A program made the translations under genes and the position numbers. A DNA stretch of 64,000 bases from Streptomyces changanensis (GTDB lineage Bacteria; Actinomycetota; Actinomycetes; Streptomycetales; Streptomycetaceae): NCBI RefSeq assembly GCF_024600715.1, contig NZ_CP102332.1:5766001-5830000 (forward strand). The letters are read 5' to 3'. The notes below the pieces were generated by a model, which saw nothing but the letters and a program-made list of their open reading frames with translations, searched no databases and had not been told where the DNA came from. Position 1 is the first letter of the stretch. Each line of letters opens with the position of its first letter. This document shows positions 1 to 7,874 of this stretch, one piece after another.

Positions 1-321
1 GGCGAGCGTCCGCACCCGCGACTCCGCCGGGTGGATCCGCTCGGAGAGCCGGTCGAAGTCCAGCCGCCCGTCGTGGGCGACGACGAGCTCGCCGTCCACG
101 ACGCACCGTTCGGGCAGCAGCCGCCGCACCGCCTCCACCACCTCCGGGAAGTACCGGGTGAGCGGCTTGCCGGTCCGGCTGCCGATCACCACCTCGTCGC
201 CGTCCCGGTGGACGACGGCACGGAACCCGTCCCACTTCCCCTCGTAGTGCATCCCGGGCGGAATGGTCTTGACGCTCTTGGCCAGCATCGGTTTCACGGG
301 CGGCATCACCGGCAGATCCAT
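1..321 (-). CDS. ATP-dependent DNA ligase, N-terminal part (cut by window edge)
   Basis: The first 107 residues of an ATP-dependent DNA ligase, running off the left edge. It begins MDLPVMPPVKPMLAKSV and carries the nucleotidyl-transferase motif I in EGKWDGFR, where the lysine would be adenylated; VVDGELV is the later glutamate-bearing motif. Such ligases (LigC/LigD-ligase type) seal breaks in bacterial non-homologous end joining. It is divergent from the LigD-type polymerase gene starting at 387, so the ligase and polymerase activities are separate proteins here. No Shine-Dalgarno sequence precedes the ATG; CAGAAT lies six bases upstream, so the message may be leaderless. The C-terminal OB domain is outside the window. 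Confidence 0.9.
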   Translation of the reverse strand, partial: MDLPVMPPVKPMLAKSVKTIPPGMHYEGKWDGFRAVVHRDGDEVVIGSRTGKPLTRYFPEVVEAVRRLLPERCVVDGELVVAHDGRLDFDRLSERIHPAESRVRTLA

Positions 322-374
322 GGCACGATTCTGCGCCCGGACGGACCCGATATGCGCGTTCTGTTCCCTCCGCC

Positions 375-380
375 TACCGT
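375..380 (+). promoter_or_regulatory. -10 hexamer TACCGT, leaderless-type promoter of the LigD-polymerase gene
   Basis: TACCGT fits TAnnnT and ends exactly six bases before the ATG at 387, which puts the predicted transcription start on the start codon. There is no ribosome-binding site and no clear -35 element. Confidence 0.5.
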
Positions 381-386
381 GGCGGC

Positions 387-1394
387 ATGGCAGAAGCGGT
401 GGAGCTGGAGGCGGGTGGACGCACGGTGCGCCTGTCCAACCCGGACAAGGTGTACTTCCCGGAGCGCGGTTTCACGAAGCTGGACGTGGCCCGCTACTTC
501 CTCGCCGTCGGCGACGGCATCACCCGGGCGCTGCGGGACCGCCCCACCACCCTGGAGCGCTTCCCGGACGGGGTCGACGGCGAGTCGTTCTTCCAGAAGC
601 GGGCGCCCAAGAACCTCCCCGAGTGGATCTCCACGGCCCACATCGCCTTCCCCAGCGGCCGTTCCGCCGACGAGATCCGCCCCACGGAGGTCGCCGCCGT
701 CCTGTGGGCGGCGAACCTCGGCACGCTCACCTTCCATCCCTGGCCCGTCCGGGGCGACGCCACCGACCACCCCGACGAACTGCGCATCGACCTCGACCCC
801 CAGCCGGGCACCGGCTTCGCCGACGCCGTGCGCGCCGCCCACGAACTGCGCGCCCTCCTCGACGAGTACGGACTGCGGGGCTGGCCGAAGACCTCCGGCG
901 GCCGCGGACTGCACGTCTTCGTCCCCATCGAGCCCCGCTGGACCTTCACCGGGGTGCGCCGCTCCGCCATCGCCGTCGGCCGCGAGCTGGAGCGCCGCAT
1001 GCCCGGCCGCGTCACCACCGCCTGGTGGAAGGAGCAGCGCGGCGAGCGGATCTTCGTCGACTACAACCAGACGGCCCGGGATCGCACCATCGCCTCCGCC
1101 TACTCCGTCCGGCCCAGACCGCACGCCCCGGTCTCCGCCCCGCTGCGGTGGGAGGAGCTCGACGACGTCGAGCCGCGCGACTTCGACCTGATCACCATGC
1201 CCGTCCGGTACGCCGACCACGGTGACGTCCACGCCGACATGGAGGAGTACGCCTTCGGTCTGGAGGGGCTGCTGGAGCTCGCCGAGCGGGACGAGCGCGA
1301 CCACGGGCTCGGCGACCTGCCGTACCCGCCGGACTACCCCAAGATGCCCGGGGAGCCCAAACGGGTGCAGCCGAGCCGTGCCAGGAAGGAGTGA
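387..1394 (+). CDS. LigD-type polymerase/primase (PolDom) for NHEJ
   Basis: A 335-residue stand-alone homologue of the LigD polymerase domain (archaeo-eukaryotic primase superfamily). Family landmarks are VRLSNPDKVYFPE near the N-terminus, FFQKRAPKNLPEW, and the metal-binding DELRIDLDPQPG (about residues 129-140), followed by the GWPKTSGGRGLHVFVPI block. In NHEJ this domain fills gaps and adds ribonucleotides at broken ends before ligation. Its partner ligase is transcribed divergently from a 65-bp gap; no Ku gene is in the window. Length matches stand-alone actinobacterial PolDom proteins. The start is fixed by the adjacent -10 element and the family N-terminus. Confidence 0.93.
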   Translation: MAEAVELEAGGRTVRLSNPDKVYFPERGFTKLDVARYFLAVGDGITRALRDRPTTLERFPDGVDGESFFQKRAPKNLPEWISTAHIAFPSGRSADEIRPTEVAAVLWAANLGTLTFHPWPVRGDATDHPDELRIDLDPQPGTGFADAVRAAHELRALLDEYGLRGWPKTSGGRGLHVFVPIEPRWTFTGVRRSAIAVGRELERRMPGRVTTAWWKEQRGERIFVDYNQTARDRTIASAYSVRPRPHAPVSAPLRWEELDDVEPRDFDLITMPVRYADHGDVHADMEEYAFGLEGLLELAERDERDHGLGDLPYPPDYPKMPGEPKRVQPSRARKE

Positions 1395-1525
1395 CGGGCC
1401 GGTCCGCGCCCGGGCGGCCGGCGGCCGGCCGGCGCGGCCCCCGAGCGCCACGGTCGGCGTGCGCCGGCGCCACGACCGCCGCAGACTCGGACCAGCAGCC
1501 CCCACACGGACACCGGACACCGGAG

Positions 1526-1614
1526 AGCAGGCACCGGACGGCGGCCCGGACGGAGCAGACACCGGGCGGGCGCCGGGCAGGCGCCGAGCAGGCACCGGAC
1601 AGCAGGCACCGGAC
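1526..1614. repeat. 14-bp repeat AGCAGGCACCGGAC, three copies
   Basis: Copies lie at 1526-1539, 1587-1600 and 1601-1614, the last two in direct tandem, surrounded by degenerate GGACACCGG repeats. They fill the 246-bp gap between the PolDom and VOC genes. Confidence 0.75.
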
Positions 1615-1640
1615 ACCGGAAGGCATCCCGAGGAGTACCC

Positions 1641-2441
1641 ATGCCCACCCCCCGCCCCCTCCCCGGCTCCCCGGTCTGGATCGACCTCGGCACGCCCGAC
1701 CTCGACGGGGCGCGGGCGTTCTACCGGGGGCTGTTCGGCTGGGAGTTCGCGTCGGCCGGCCCCGAGGCGGGCGGCTACGGCATGTTCACCGCCGCCGGCG
1801 GGACCGTCGCGGGCGCCATGACCGTGCCGCCCCCGCACGGGGGCGGCACGGCCTGGACGCTGTACTTCCGCGCCCCGGACGCCGACGCCGCGGCGACCGC
1901 CGTCCGCGCGGGCGGCGGCAGCGTGGCGCTCGACCCGACGGACGTCCTCGACCTGGGCCGCATGGCCCTGTTCACCGACCCGACGGGCGCGGGCTTCGGG
2001 GTGTGGCAGCCCCGTGCGCTCCAGGGCCTCGACGTGGTCGGGGAACCGAACGCCCTCGCCTGGACCGAGCTGTACACGCCCGATCCGGTCGCCGACCTGT
2101 CCTTCTACGACCAGGTCTTCGGCATGGAGGCCCACACCGCGCACCCCGGCTCGGCGTACACGCTGCTCCAACCGCCGGGCGGCGGACCCGACGCGCCCGC
2201 CGACGCCTTCGGCGGGGTCGTCCCGCTCGGCGGGGACCCGGCCGAGGCGGCAGACGGCCCCTGCTGGACGCCGTACTTCGAGGTGGGCGACCTGGACGCG
2301 GCCGTGGCGCTGGCCGAACGGCTCGGCGGCACCGTCCGGCGCGGCCCCGGGGCCCTCGCCGGTCTCGGCCGCAGCGCCCTGCTCACCGACCCCTACGGCG
2401 CCCGCTTCGCCGTCCTGCACCGGGCGCCCGCCACCCCGTAG
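1641..2441 (+). CDS. VOC family protein, two glyoxalase-fold modules
   Basis: A 266-residue protein with two tandem VOC (glyoxalase/bleomycin-resistance) modules. The first begins GSPVWIDLGTPDLDGARAFYRGLFGWEF; the second begins about residue 135 at ALAWTELYTPDPVADLSFYDQVFG. Each ends in an ALFTDPTGA/ALLTDPYGA block. The layout resembles the mycobacterial CFP32/Cfp30B group, whose substrate is not settled. The start follows GAGGAGTACCC. It appears to be a single-gene unit. The substrate cannot be read from the sequence. Confidence 0.85.
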   Translation: MPTPRPLPGSPVWIDLGTPDLDGARAFYRGLFGWEFASAGPEAGGYGMFTAAGGTVAGAMTVPPPHGGGTAWTLYFRAPDADAAATAVRAGGGSVALDPTDVLDLGRMALFTDPTGAGFGVWQPRALQGLDVVGEPNALAWTELYTPDPVADLSFYDQVFGMEAHTAHPGSAYTLLQPPGGGPDAPADAFGGVVPLGGDPAEAADGPCWTPYFEVGDLDAAVALAERLGGTVRRGPGALAGLGRSALLTDPYGARFAVLHRAPATP

Positions 2442-2673
2442 GGCTCGCGCGGCGCCGGCCTCGACGAGGACCGGCGCGGCACGCGACCGGTGACCCGCGA
2501 CCGGTGAACCGGGCACGCGCCGGGAAGCGGAACGCGGCGGGGGGACACGCCCCGCCCCGGAACCCTTTGCCCCGTCACCGTGCGCGGGGCCATCCTGACG
2601 ATGAGCACCCGCCTCCGCCGGCGTTGACCGTACGTTGACGGCTCGTTTATCGCGGTGGGGGAGCGTGTGCGGC

Positions 2674-2973
2674 ATGCCGATCAACGACACCGCAGAACGC
2701 CCCGCCCTCCGCCCCGTCCCGGCCGGCACCGCCCCGGCGGACGGCGAGCTCTCCTGGCAGGAGACCGCCCTGTGCGCGCAGACCGGGCCCGAGCTGTTCT
2801 TCCCGGAGCCCGGTTCCTCCACCCGTGAGGCGAAGATGCTCTGCGGCATCTGCGAGGGCCGGGAGGCGTGCCTCGAGTACGCGCTCACGCACGACGAGCG
2901 GTTCGGCGTGTGGGGCGGCCTCTCCGAGCAGGAGCGGTACGCGCTCAGGCGCCGGCGCGCCGGCCGCCGCTGA
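2674..2973 (+). CDS. WhiB-family iron-sulfur transcriptional regulator
   Basis: A 99-residue WhiB-like protein. The four cluster-binding cysteines are in ETALCAQ, MLCGIC and EACLEYA, the usual C-Xn-CxxC-x5-C arrangement for a [4Fe-4S] cluster. They are followed by the family GVWGGLSEQER turn and a basic tail RRRRAGRR for DNA contact. The sequence is closer to WhiB itself (STREAK..C, DERFG.WGGLSE) than to WblC or WblE. The ATG at 2674 is preferred because GGGGGAG lies about 11 bases upstream; a TTG at 2635 would have no support. A possible promoter is TTGACC at 2624 with TATCGC at 2648. Likely role: redox- or development-linked transcription control through a sigma-factor partner. Confidence 0.92.
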   Translation: MPINDTAERPALRPVPAGTAPADGELSWQETALCAQTGPELFFPEPGSSTREAKMLCGICEGREACLEYALTHDERFGVWGGLSEQERYALRRRRAGRR

Positions 2974-2979
2974 GCCCGT

Positions 2980-2995
2980 CGGGCCGCCGGGCCCG
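2980..2995. terminator. hairpin between convergent whiB-like and desaturase genes
   Basis: CGGGCC and GGCCCG form a perfect six-base stem with a GCCG loop, 7 bp after the WhiB stop. There is no T-tract, as is usual in Streptomyces. Confidence 0.4.
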
Positions 2996-3079
2996 TCGAG
3001 CGACGCGGCCCGCCGGGTCCCGCGCGAGCCACCGGAGCCACCGCGGCCCCGCCGGCCCCGGGCGAGCGCGTCGCGGCCG

Positions 3080-4054
3080 TCAGCCGGCGGCGCGGGCCGC
3101 CATCCGGGCCTTGCGCGCGGCCAGCTTCTCGTCGAACTTGGACGCCTCCGCGTCCAGCCCGTTCATGTAGAGGCCCAGCTCCTCCTGGGCCTTCAGGCCC
3201 TCCGGGCCGAGCCCGTCGATCTCCAGCACCTTCAGGAACCGCAGCACCGGCTGGAGCACGTCGTCGTGGTGGATCCGCATGTTGTAGATCTCGCCGATCG
3301 CCATCTGCGCCGCCGCCCGCTCGAACCCCGGCATGCCGTGGCCCGGCATGCGGAAGTTCACGACGACGTCCCGCACCGCCTGCATCGTGAGGTCCGGGGC
3401 GAGCTCGAAGGCCGCGCCCAGCAGGTTGCGGTAGAAGACCATGTGCAGGTTCTCGTCGGTCGCGATGCGCGCCAGCATCCGGTCGCACACCGGGTCGCCC
3501 GACTGGTGGCCGGTGTTGCGGTGCGAGATGCGGGTGGCGAGCTCCTGGAAGGCGACGTACGCCACCGAGTGCAGCATCGAGTGGCGGTTGTCCGACTCGA
3601 AGCCCTCACTCATGTGGGCCATCCGGAACTGCTCCAGCTTGTCCGGGTCCACGGCCCGCGAGGCGAGCAGGTAGTCACGCATGACGATGCCGTGCCGGCC
3701 CTCCTCGGCTGTCCAGCGATGGACCCAGGTGCCCCAGGCGCCGTCCCGGCCGAAGAGCGTGGCGATCTCGTGGTGGTAGCTCGGCAGGTTGTCCTCGGTG
3801 AGCAGGTTCACCACCAGGGCGATCCTGCCCACGTCGGTCACCTTCGACTGCTGCGGATCCCACGGCTCCCCGTCCTCGAAGAGGCCCGGGAAGTTCCGGC
3901 CGTCGGACCACGGCACGTACTCGTGCGGCATCCAGTCCTTGACGACCTTGAGGTGCCGGTTCAGTTCCTTCTCGACGACCTCTTCCAGCGCGTACAGCAG
4001 TCGGGCATCGGTCCAGTCCGCCGAACTGCCGAGGTGGGGAGAGGTGAGGGTCAC
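3080..4054 (-). CDS. acyl-ACP desaturase (ferritin-like di-iron enzyme)
   Basis: A 324-residue type-2 fatty-acid desaturase of the acyl-[ACP] desaturase family (DesA-like). It is a helical soluble di-iron protein; metal-binding blocks appear as EEGRHG (TAEEGRHGIVMRDYL) and DENLHM (ATDENLHMVFYRN). It would introduce a double bond into acyl-ACP using ferredoxin and oxygen, adjusting membrane fluidity. The GTG at 4054 is chosen because AGGAG sits six bases upstream; an ATG at 4078 would overlap the operator region and has no RBS. The promoter carries two tandem TetR-type operators, so repression by a TetR regulator encoded elsewhere is likely. Confidence 0.92.
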   Translation of the reverse strand: MTLTSPHLGSSADWTDARLLYALEEVVEKELNRHLKVVKDWMPHEYVPWSDGRNFPGLFEDGEPWDPQQSKVTDVGRIALVVNLLTEDNLPSYHHEIATLFGRDGAWGTWVHRWTAEEGRHGIVMRDYLLASRAVDPDKLEQFRMAHMSEGFESDNRHSMLHSVAYVAFQELATRISHRNTGHQSGDPVCDRMLARIATDENLHMVFYRNLLGAAFELAPDLTMQAVRDVVVNFRMPGHGMPGFERAAAQMAIGEIYNMRIHHDDVLQPVLRFLKVLEIDGLGPEGLKAQEELGLYMNGLDAEASKFDEKLAARKARMAARAAG

Positions 4055-4079
4055 GTGGGCTCCTGGGAAAGCGATCATT

Positions 4080-4138
4080 ACTTACGGACTCGTAGGTTAC
4101 GAGACCGTAGGTTAAACGCGCGATAAGCCCCGCGCCAA
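4080..4138 (-). promoter_or_regulatory. desaturase promoter with two overlapping TetR-type operators
   Basis: Two tandem imperfect palindromes share the pattern TTACG-N4-CGTAGGTT at 4082-4098 and 4097-4113. On the minus strand TTGGCG (4133-4138) and TAACCT (4109-4114) form a -35/-10 pair with an 18-bp spacer, so the distal operator covers the -10. TACG-N4-CGTA cores are typical of TetR regulators of lipid genes. The regulator is not in the window. Confidence 0.6.
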
Positions 4139-4160
4139 GCCCGCCCGGGGAACCGACCGC

Positions 4161-5774
4161 TCACGTTCCCGCATCGGCCGAGGTCACACGCTCCAGCGAC
4201 ACCTCCCGTGTGATGCCGATCGCCTCCAGGAACGGCACGTCGTGGCTCGCCACGACCAGCGCCCCCTCGTACGCCTCCAGCGCGTCGACGAGGCTGCGCA
4301 CGCTCGCCGTGTCGAGGTTGTTGGTCGGCTCGTCCAGCAGCAGCAACTGCGGCGCCGGCTCGGCCAGCAGCAGCGCCGCGAGCGCCGCCCGGAACCGCTC
4401 GCCGCCCGACAGCGTCCCCGCCGCCTGGTCGGCCTTCGCCCCGCGGAACAGGAACCGGGCCAGTCGCGCCCTGATCCGGTTCACCGAGGCGTCCGGGGCG
4501 AAGCGCGCCACGTTCTCCACGACGGACAGCCCGTCGTCCAGGACGTCGAGCCGCTGGGGCAGGAAGCGCAGCGGGACCCGCGCCACCGCCTCCCCCGCGA
4601 CGGGCTCCAGCTCCCCGGCGAGGGTCCGCAGCAGCGTCGTCTTGCCGGAGCCGTTGCGTCCCACGAGGGCGACCCGCTCGGGCCCGCGCACCTCGAACTC
4701 CCCGTCCAGCCGCGCCCCGTGGCGCAGCACGAGGTCCCGCAGCAGGAACACGCCCCGGCCCGGCGGCACGGCCGTGTACGGCAGCTCCACGCGGATCGCG
4801 TCGTCGTCCCGTACCGCCTCCTCCGCCTCGCCCAGCCGGTCCCGCGCCTGCTCCAGCCGCTTGGCGTGGACGGCGCGGTGCTTGCCGGCCGACACCTCGG
4901 CGGCCCGCTTGCGCGCCCCCGCGACGATCGGCGGCAGGTTCTCGGCGCTCTTCTGCCCGTACTTCTTCCGCTTGGCGAGCTTGACCTGCGCCTCGGCGAG
5001 CTCCCGACGCTGCCGCCGCACGTCCGACTCGGCGGCGCGCACCATCCGCTCGGCCGCCTCCTGCTCGGCGGCCACCGCCTCCTCGTACGCCGAGTAGGGC
5101 CCGCCGTACCAGCCGACCCCGCCCTCGCGGAGCTCGGCGATCCGGTCGACGCGCTCCAGCAGCTCCCGGTCGTGGCTGACGACGACGAGGACGCCCGGCC
5201 AGGCGTCGACGGCCGCGTGGAGCCGCCGGCGCCCGTAGCGGTCGAGGTTGTTGGTCGGCTCGTCGAGCAGCAGGACGGCGGGCCGGGCGAGCAACAGGGC
5301 GGCGAGCCGCAGCAGCACGCACTCGCCGCCCGACACCTCGCCGGTGGTGCGGTCCAGGCCGATGCCGTCCAGGCCCAGCTGGTCGAGCGTGGCGCGGGCC
5401 CGCTCCTCCACGTCCCAGTCGTCGCCGACCGCCGTGAAGTGCTCCTCGCGCGCGTCGCCCGACTCGATGGCGTGCAGGGCGGCCCGCGCGCGGGCGATGC
5501 CGAGCGCCTCGTCGACCCGCAGGCCGGTGTCGAGGGTGGCGGCCTGCGGGAGGTACCCGACGTCGCCGGCGGCGCTGACCGTGCCGCCGGCCGGGGCGAG
5601 CTCGCCCGCCAGCAGCTTCAGCAGGGTCGACTTGCCGGATCCGTTGCGGCCGACCAGGCCCGTGCGCCCCGGGCCGACGGCCAGGTTCAACCCGTCGAAC
5701 ACGGGGGTGCCGTCCGGCCAGGCGAAGGACAGGGCGGAGCAGGCGAGCGCGGGGGAAGGGGAAGGGTGTGCCAT
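4161..5774 (-). CDS. ABC-F family ATPase (ribosome-associated, resistance-type)
   Basis: A 537-residue soluble protein with two ABC ATPase domains and no membrane segment, the ABC-F layout. Domain 1 has Walker A GRNGSGKST (about residue 40) and LLLDEPTNNLDRYG; domain 2 has Walker A GRNGSGKTT, signature LSGGERFRAAL and LLLDEPTNNLD. A charged linker rich in Arg/Lys (RKKYGQKSAENLPPIV, KHRAVHAKRLEQ) joins them. ABC-F proteins bind the ribosomal E site; some displace antibiotics. The GGGAGA before the ATG at 5774 fixes the start. A second, different ABC-F gene lies at 38507. Whether it confers resistance or is housekeeping cannot be decided here. Confidence 0.9.
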   Translation of the reverse strand: MAHPSPSPALACSALSFAWPDGTPVFDGLNLAVGPGRTGLVGRNGSGKSTLLKLLAGELAPAGGTVSAAGDVGYLPQAATLDTGLRVDEALGIARARAALHAIESGDAREEHFTAVGDDWDVEERARATLDQLGLDGIGLDRTTGEVSGGECVLLRLAALLLARPAVLLLDEPTNNLDRYGRRRLHAAVDAWPGVLVVVSHDRELLERVDRIAELREGGVGWYGGPYSAYEEAVAAEQEAAERMVRAAESDVRRQRRELAEAQVKLAKRKKYGQKSAENLPPIVAGARKRAAEVSAGKHRAVHAKRLEQARDRLGEAEEAVRDDDAIRVELPYTAVPPGRGVFLLRDLVLRHGARLDGEFEVRGPERVALVGRNGSGKTTLLRTLAGELEPVAGEAVARVPLRFLPQRLDVLDDGLSVVENVARFAPDASVNRIRARLARFLFRGAKADQAAGTLSGGERFRAALAALLLAEPAPQLLLLDEPTNNLDTASVRSLVDALEAYEGALVVASHDVPFLEAIGITREVSLERVTSADAGT

Positions 5775-6048
5775 GAGCGTCTCCCGGTTGCGTGGAGGGG
5801 GTGGGGGGCAACGGGCGGGACACCGGTGTGGCGACCGGGGGCGGCGGGGGCGGTCGGGCCGGCCGGCCCGCGCGGGGCGCGGGGCGGGGCGGGCGGGACG
5901 GGCTCGTACGCCGAGGTCGCACACGGCGGCACGCACGGCGCGGGAGCGCGCTTCGTGCGGCGGCACGGTGTCTCAGGACCTCAGACGAGCAATGTCCTAC
6001 TCCGATCGACGGCTACGGGGCCGGGAAGAACGCTAGGGCGGGGGCGGC
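5775..6048 (-). other. long leader/promoter region upstream of the ABC-F gene
   Basis: About 270 bp without a convincing gene. In the ABC-F frame it stays open back to a GTG at 5966, but the encoded sequence is low-complexity Arg/Pro and lacks an ATPase-like start. Resistance-type ABC-F genes often have attenuating leaders; no clear anti-terminator pair was found. Confidence 0.35.
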
Positions 6049-6077
6049 CCCGGCGGCAACGGGTTTTCCCCGCCGGG
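6049..6077 (-). terminator. hairpin after the SsgA-like gene
   Basis: CCCGGCGG (6049-6056) pairs perfectly with CCGCCGGG (6070-6077) across a 13-base loop. On the minus strand it begins 8 bases after the SsgA-like stop codon. Confidence 0.5.
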
Positions 6078-6085
6078 CGCGCGGC

Positions 6086-6502
6086 TCAGTACGCGTCGCG
6101 CAGGAGCTGCGCGAGGTGGCCGTCCAGGTCCAGGTGGAGGTGCTCGCGACCGGCCGGCACCAGCTCCAGGGCCCGCCGCAGGAAACCGCGCAGCTCGCCG
6201 GTGCGCACGTGGATCACCGCGACGCCCTCGCAGGCGTGGAACTCCATGACGGTCCGGTCCTGCCCGTAGGGCCGCACCCGGACGTCACCCGCCCCCGCCG
6301 GGCCCTCCAGACCCGCGGCGAGCAGCTCACGGGAGAACTCCCACACGACCTCCACGCCCTCCAGCGTCGCCGAGGCGGGGAAGGTCATGCGCACGGCGTA
6401 GGGGTCGGCGCACGCGTAGCCGAGGACGGCGGGGACGACGTCCATGCAGGGCGCGGGCGCGACGAGACGGGCTTCCACGGCCTGTTCGATCACGGCGGAC
6501 AC
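6086..6502 (-). CDS. SsgA-like sporulation/cell-division regulator
   Basis: A 138-residue SsgA-like protein (SALP), a family found only in sporulating actinobacteria that guides septum placement and peptidoglycan remodelling. Conserved features are the early EARLV...PAVLGYACADPYAVRMTF strand block, VVWEFSRELL, and the central RPYGQDRTVMEFHACEGVAVIHV, ending in the acidic/hydrophobic HLDLDGHLAQLL. The GTG at 6502 is preferred because GGAGGG lies eight bases upstream; an upstream ATG would add 24 unrelated residues. Which SALP paralogue (SsgA to SsgG) it is cannot be settled from the sequence. Confidence 0.9.
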   Translation of the reverse strand: MSAVIEQAVEARLVAPAPCMDVVPAVLGYACADPYAVRMTFPASATLEGVEVVWEFSRELLAAGLEGPAGAGDVRVRPYGQDRTVMEFHACEGVAVIHVRTGELRGFLRRALELVPAGREHLHLDLDGHLAQLLRDAY

Positions 6503-6613
6503 GTCCGGCTCCCTCCTCGGTCTCCCGCTCTGCCCTTCACCGGGAAGGACGACGGATTCCGCCGGGGCGTGCACTGCGGCCGTCTGTGAGGTGCGTCACG
6601 GGCGGAGGCGCTC

Positions 6614-6642
6614 TGGACGCGGCGGAGGGCGGGCAGTACGTT
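6614..6642 (+). promoter_or_regulatory. promoter of the BNR-repeat gene, near-leaderless
   Basis: TGGACG (6614-6619) and TACGTT (6637-6642) have a 17-bp spacer. The predicted start of transcription is about two bases before the ATG at 6651, and there is no close RBS. Confidence 0.5.
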
Positions 6643-6650
6643 CCGGCGCC

Positions 6651-7778
6651 ATGACAGCCATGGGGAAGACGAGACGGTGGGTTTCACTGGTGCTGTGCGG
6701 GGCGGCCGTGGCGGCGACGGCCCTGGCGGCCGGTCCGGCGGCCCACGCCCGGGGGACCGCCCCCGCGCGGGCGTCCGAGGCCGGCGCGGCGGGGGCGGTA
6801 CCCGGCTGGCAGCCGGTCGCGACGGGCGTCACGGCCCGCTTCCGCGGCCTGGCCGCGGTGACCCGGCACACGGCGTGGGTCGCCGGCTCGGCGGGCACCG
6901 TGCTGCGCACCTCCGACGGCGGACGCAGCTGGCGCGACGTGTCCCCACCGGGCGCGGGCGAACTGGAGTTCCGGGACGTCGAGGCGTTCGACGGACGCCG
7001 CGCGGTGGTCCTGGCGATCGGGGAGGGGGAGGCGTCCCGCATCCTGCGCACCGACGACGGCGGCGCCACCTGGACCGAGACCTTCCGCAACCCGGACCCG
7101 CGCGCCTTCTACGACTGCGTGACCTTCTTCGACCGACGCCACGGCCTCGCCATGAGCGACCCCGTCGACGGCCGGTTCCGGATCCTGTCCACCGCCGACG
7201 GCGGGCGCAGCTGGCGGGTCCTGCCGGACGAGGGCATGCCCGCCGCGCTCCCCGGGGAAGCCGGGTTCGCCGCCGGGGGCCAGTGCCTCGTCAGCGCCGG
7301 TCCGCGCGACGTCTGGCTGGCGACAGGCGGCGGGTCCGTCGGCCGTGTGCTGCACTCGGGCGACCGTGGCCTGACCTGGACGGCCACCGGGGCGGGGATA
7401 CCGGCGGGCGACGCCGCCCGCGGCGTGTTCGGCCTCGCCTTCCGGGACCGCGCCCACGGCATCGCGGTCGGCGGCGACCACCGCGCGGACCAGCCGTCCC
7501 CCGACGCCGCCGCCGTCACCCGGGACGGCGGCCGCGCATGGCGCACGGCCACCACGCCCCCGCCCGCCTACCGCTCCTCCGTGGCCTGGCTGCCGCACAG
7601 CCGCTCCGCCGCCCTCGCCGTCGGCCCCACCGGCACGGACCTCACCACGGACGGCGGGCGGACCTGGCGGACCGTCGACACCGGCTCGTACGACACCGTG
7701 GACTGCACCCCGGACGGCGGCTGCTGGGCGTCGGGCGCCCAGGGCCGCGTCGCGCGCCTGGTCCGGCACGCGGGGTGA
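6651..7778 (+). CDS. secreted BNR/Ycf48-like beta-propeller protein
   Basis: A 376-residue exported protein. The N-terminus MTAMGKTRRWVSLVLCGAAVAATALAAGPAAHA is a classic signal peptide. The rest is a beta-propeller with six BNR (Asp-box) motifs: TSDGGRSW, RTDDGGATW, TADGGRSW, HSGDRGLTW, TRDGGRAW and TTDGGRTW. It resembles the Ycf48/photosystem-assembly-like and sialidase-like propellers annotated as oxidoreductases in Streptomyces. No sialidase catalytic set is evident, so a binding or scaffolding role outside the cell is as likely as catalysis. It lies alone between divergent and downstream genes with its own leaderless-type promoter. Confidence 0.85.
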   Translation: MTAMGKTRRWVSLVLCGAAVAATALAAGPAAHARGTAPARASEAGAAGAVPGWQPVATGVTARFRGLAAVTRHTAWVAGSAGTVLRTSDGGRSWRDVSPPGAGELEFRDVEAFDGRRAVVLAIGEGEASRILRTDDGGATWTETFRNPDPRAFYDCVTFFDRRHGLAMSDPVDGRFRILSTADGGRSWRVLPDEGMPAALPGEAGFAAGGQCLVSAGPRDVWLATGGGSVGRVLHSGDRGLTWTATGAGIPAGDAARGVFGLAFRDRAHGIAVGGDHRADQPSPDAAAVTRDGGRAWRTATTPPPAYRSSVAWLPHSRSAALAVGPTGTDLTTDGGRTWRTVDTGSYDTVDCTPDGGCWASGAQGRVARLVRHAG

Positions 7779-7785
7779 GGCGTGT

Positions 7786-7808
7786 GGGGTGGGGCGCGTG
7801 GGGTGGGG
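7786..7808 (+). repeat. G-quadruplex motif after the BNR gene
   Basis: Four runs of four Gs separated by T, CGCGT and T, within a duplicated 14-bp unit GCGYGTGGGGTGGG, start 8 bp after the BNR stop codon. Direct sequence observation; folding is inferred. Confidence 0.6.
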
Positions 7809-7859
7809 CGACGGGGTGGCGTGAGGCGCGCGGTGGGCGACGGCCCGACACCCGCTGGC

Positions 7860-7865
7860 TAGGCT
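7860..7865 (+). promoter_or_regulatory. -10 hexamer TAGGCT of leaderless nfi
   Basis: TAGGCT lies nine bases before the nfi ATG, with no Shine-Dalgarno sequence between. The predicted transcription start is within about three bases of the start codon. Confidence 0.5.
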
Positions 7866-7874
7866 GACGGCACT

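Noticed and set aside
2635..2637. TTG start for the WhiB-like protein
   Set aside because: It lies in the promoter (TTGACG), has no RBS, and adds 13 residues not typical of the family.
306..3488. 1060-codon open frame on the minus strand
   Set aside because: It crosses several well-supported plus-strand genes and the desaturase in the wrong frame, with no protein-like segments.
4055..4078. ATG 4078 as start of the desaturase
   Set aside because: It abuts the operator region with no RBS, while GTG 4054 has AGGAG at proper distance.
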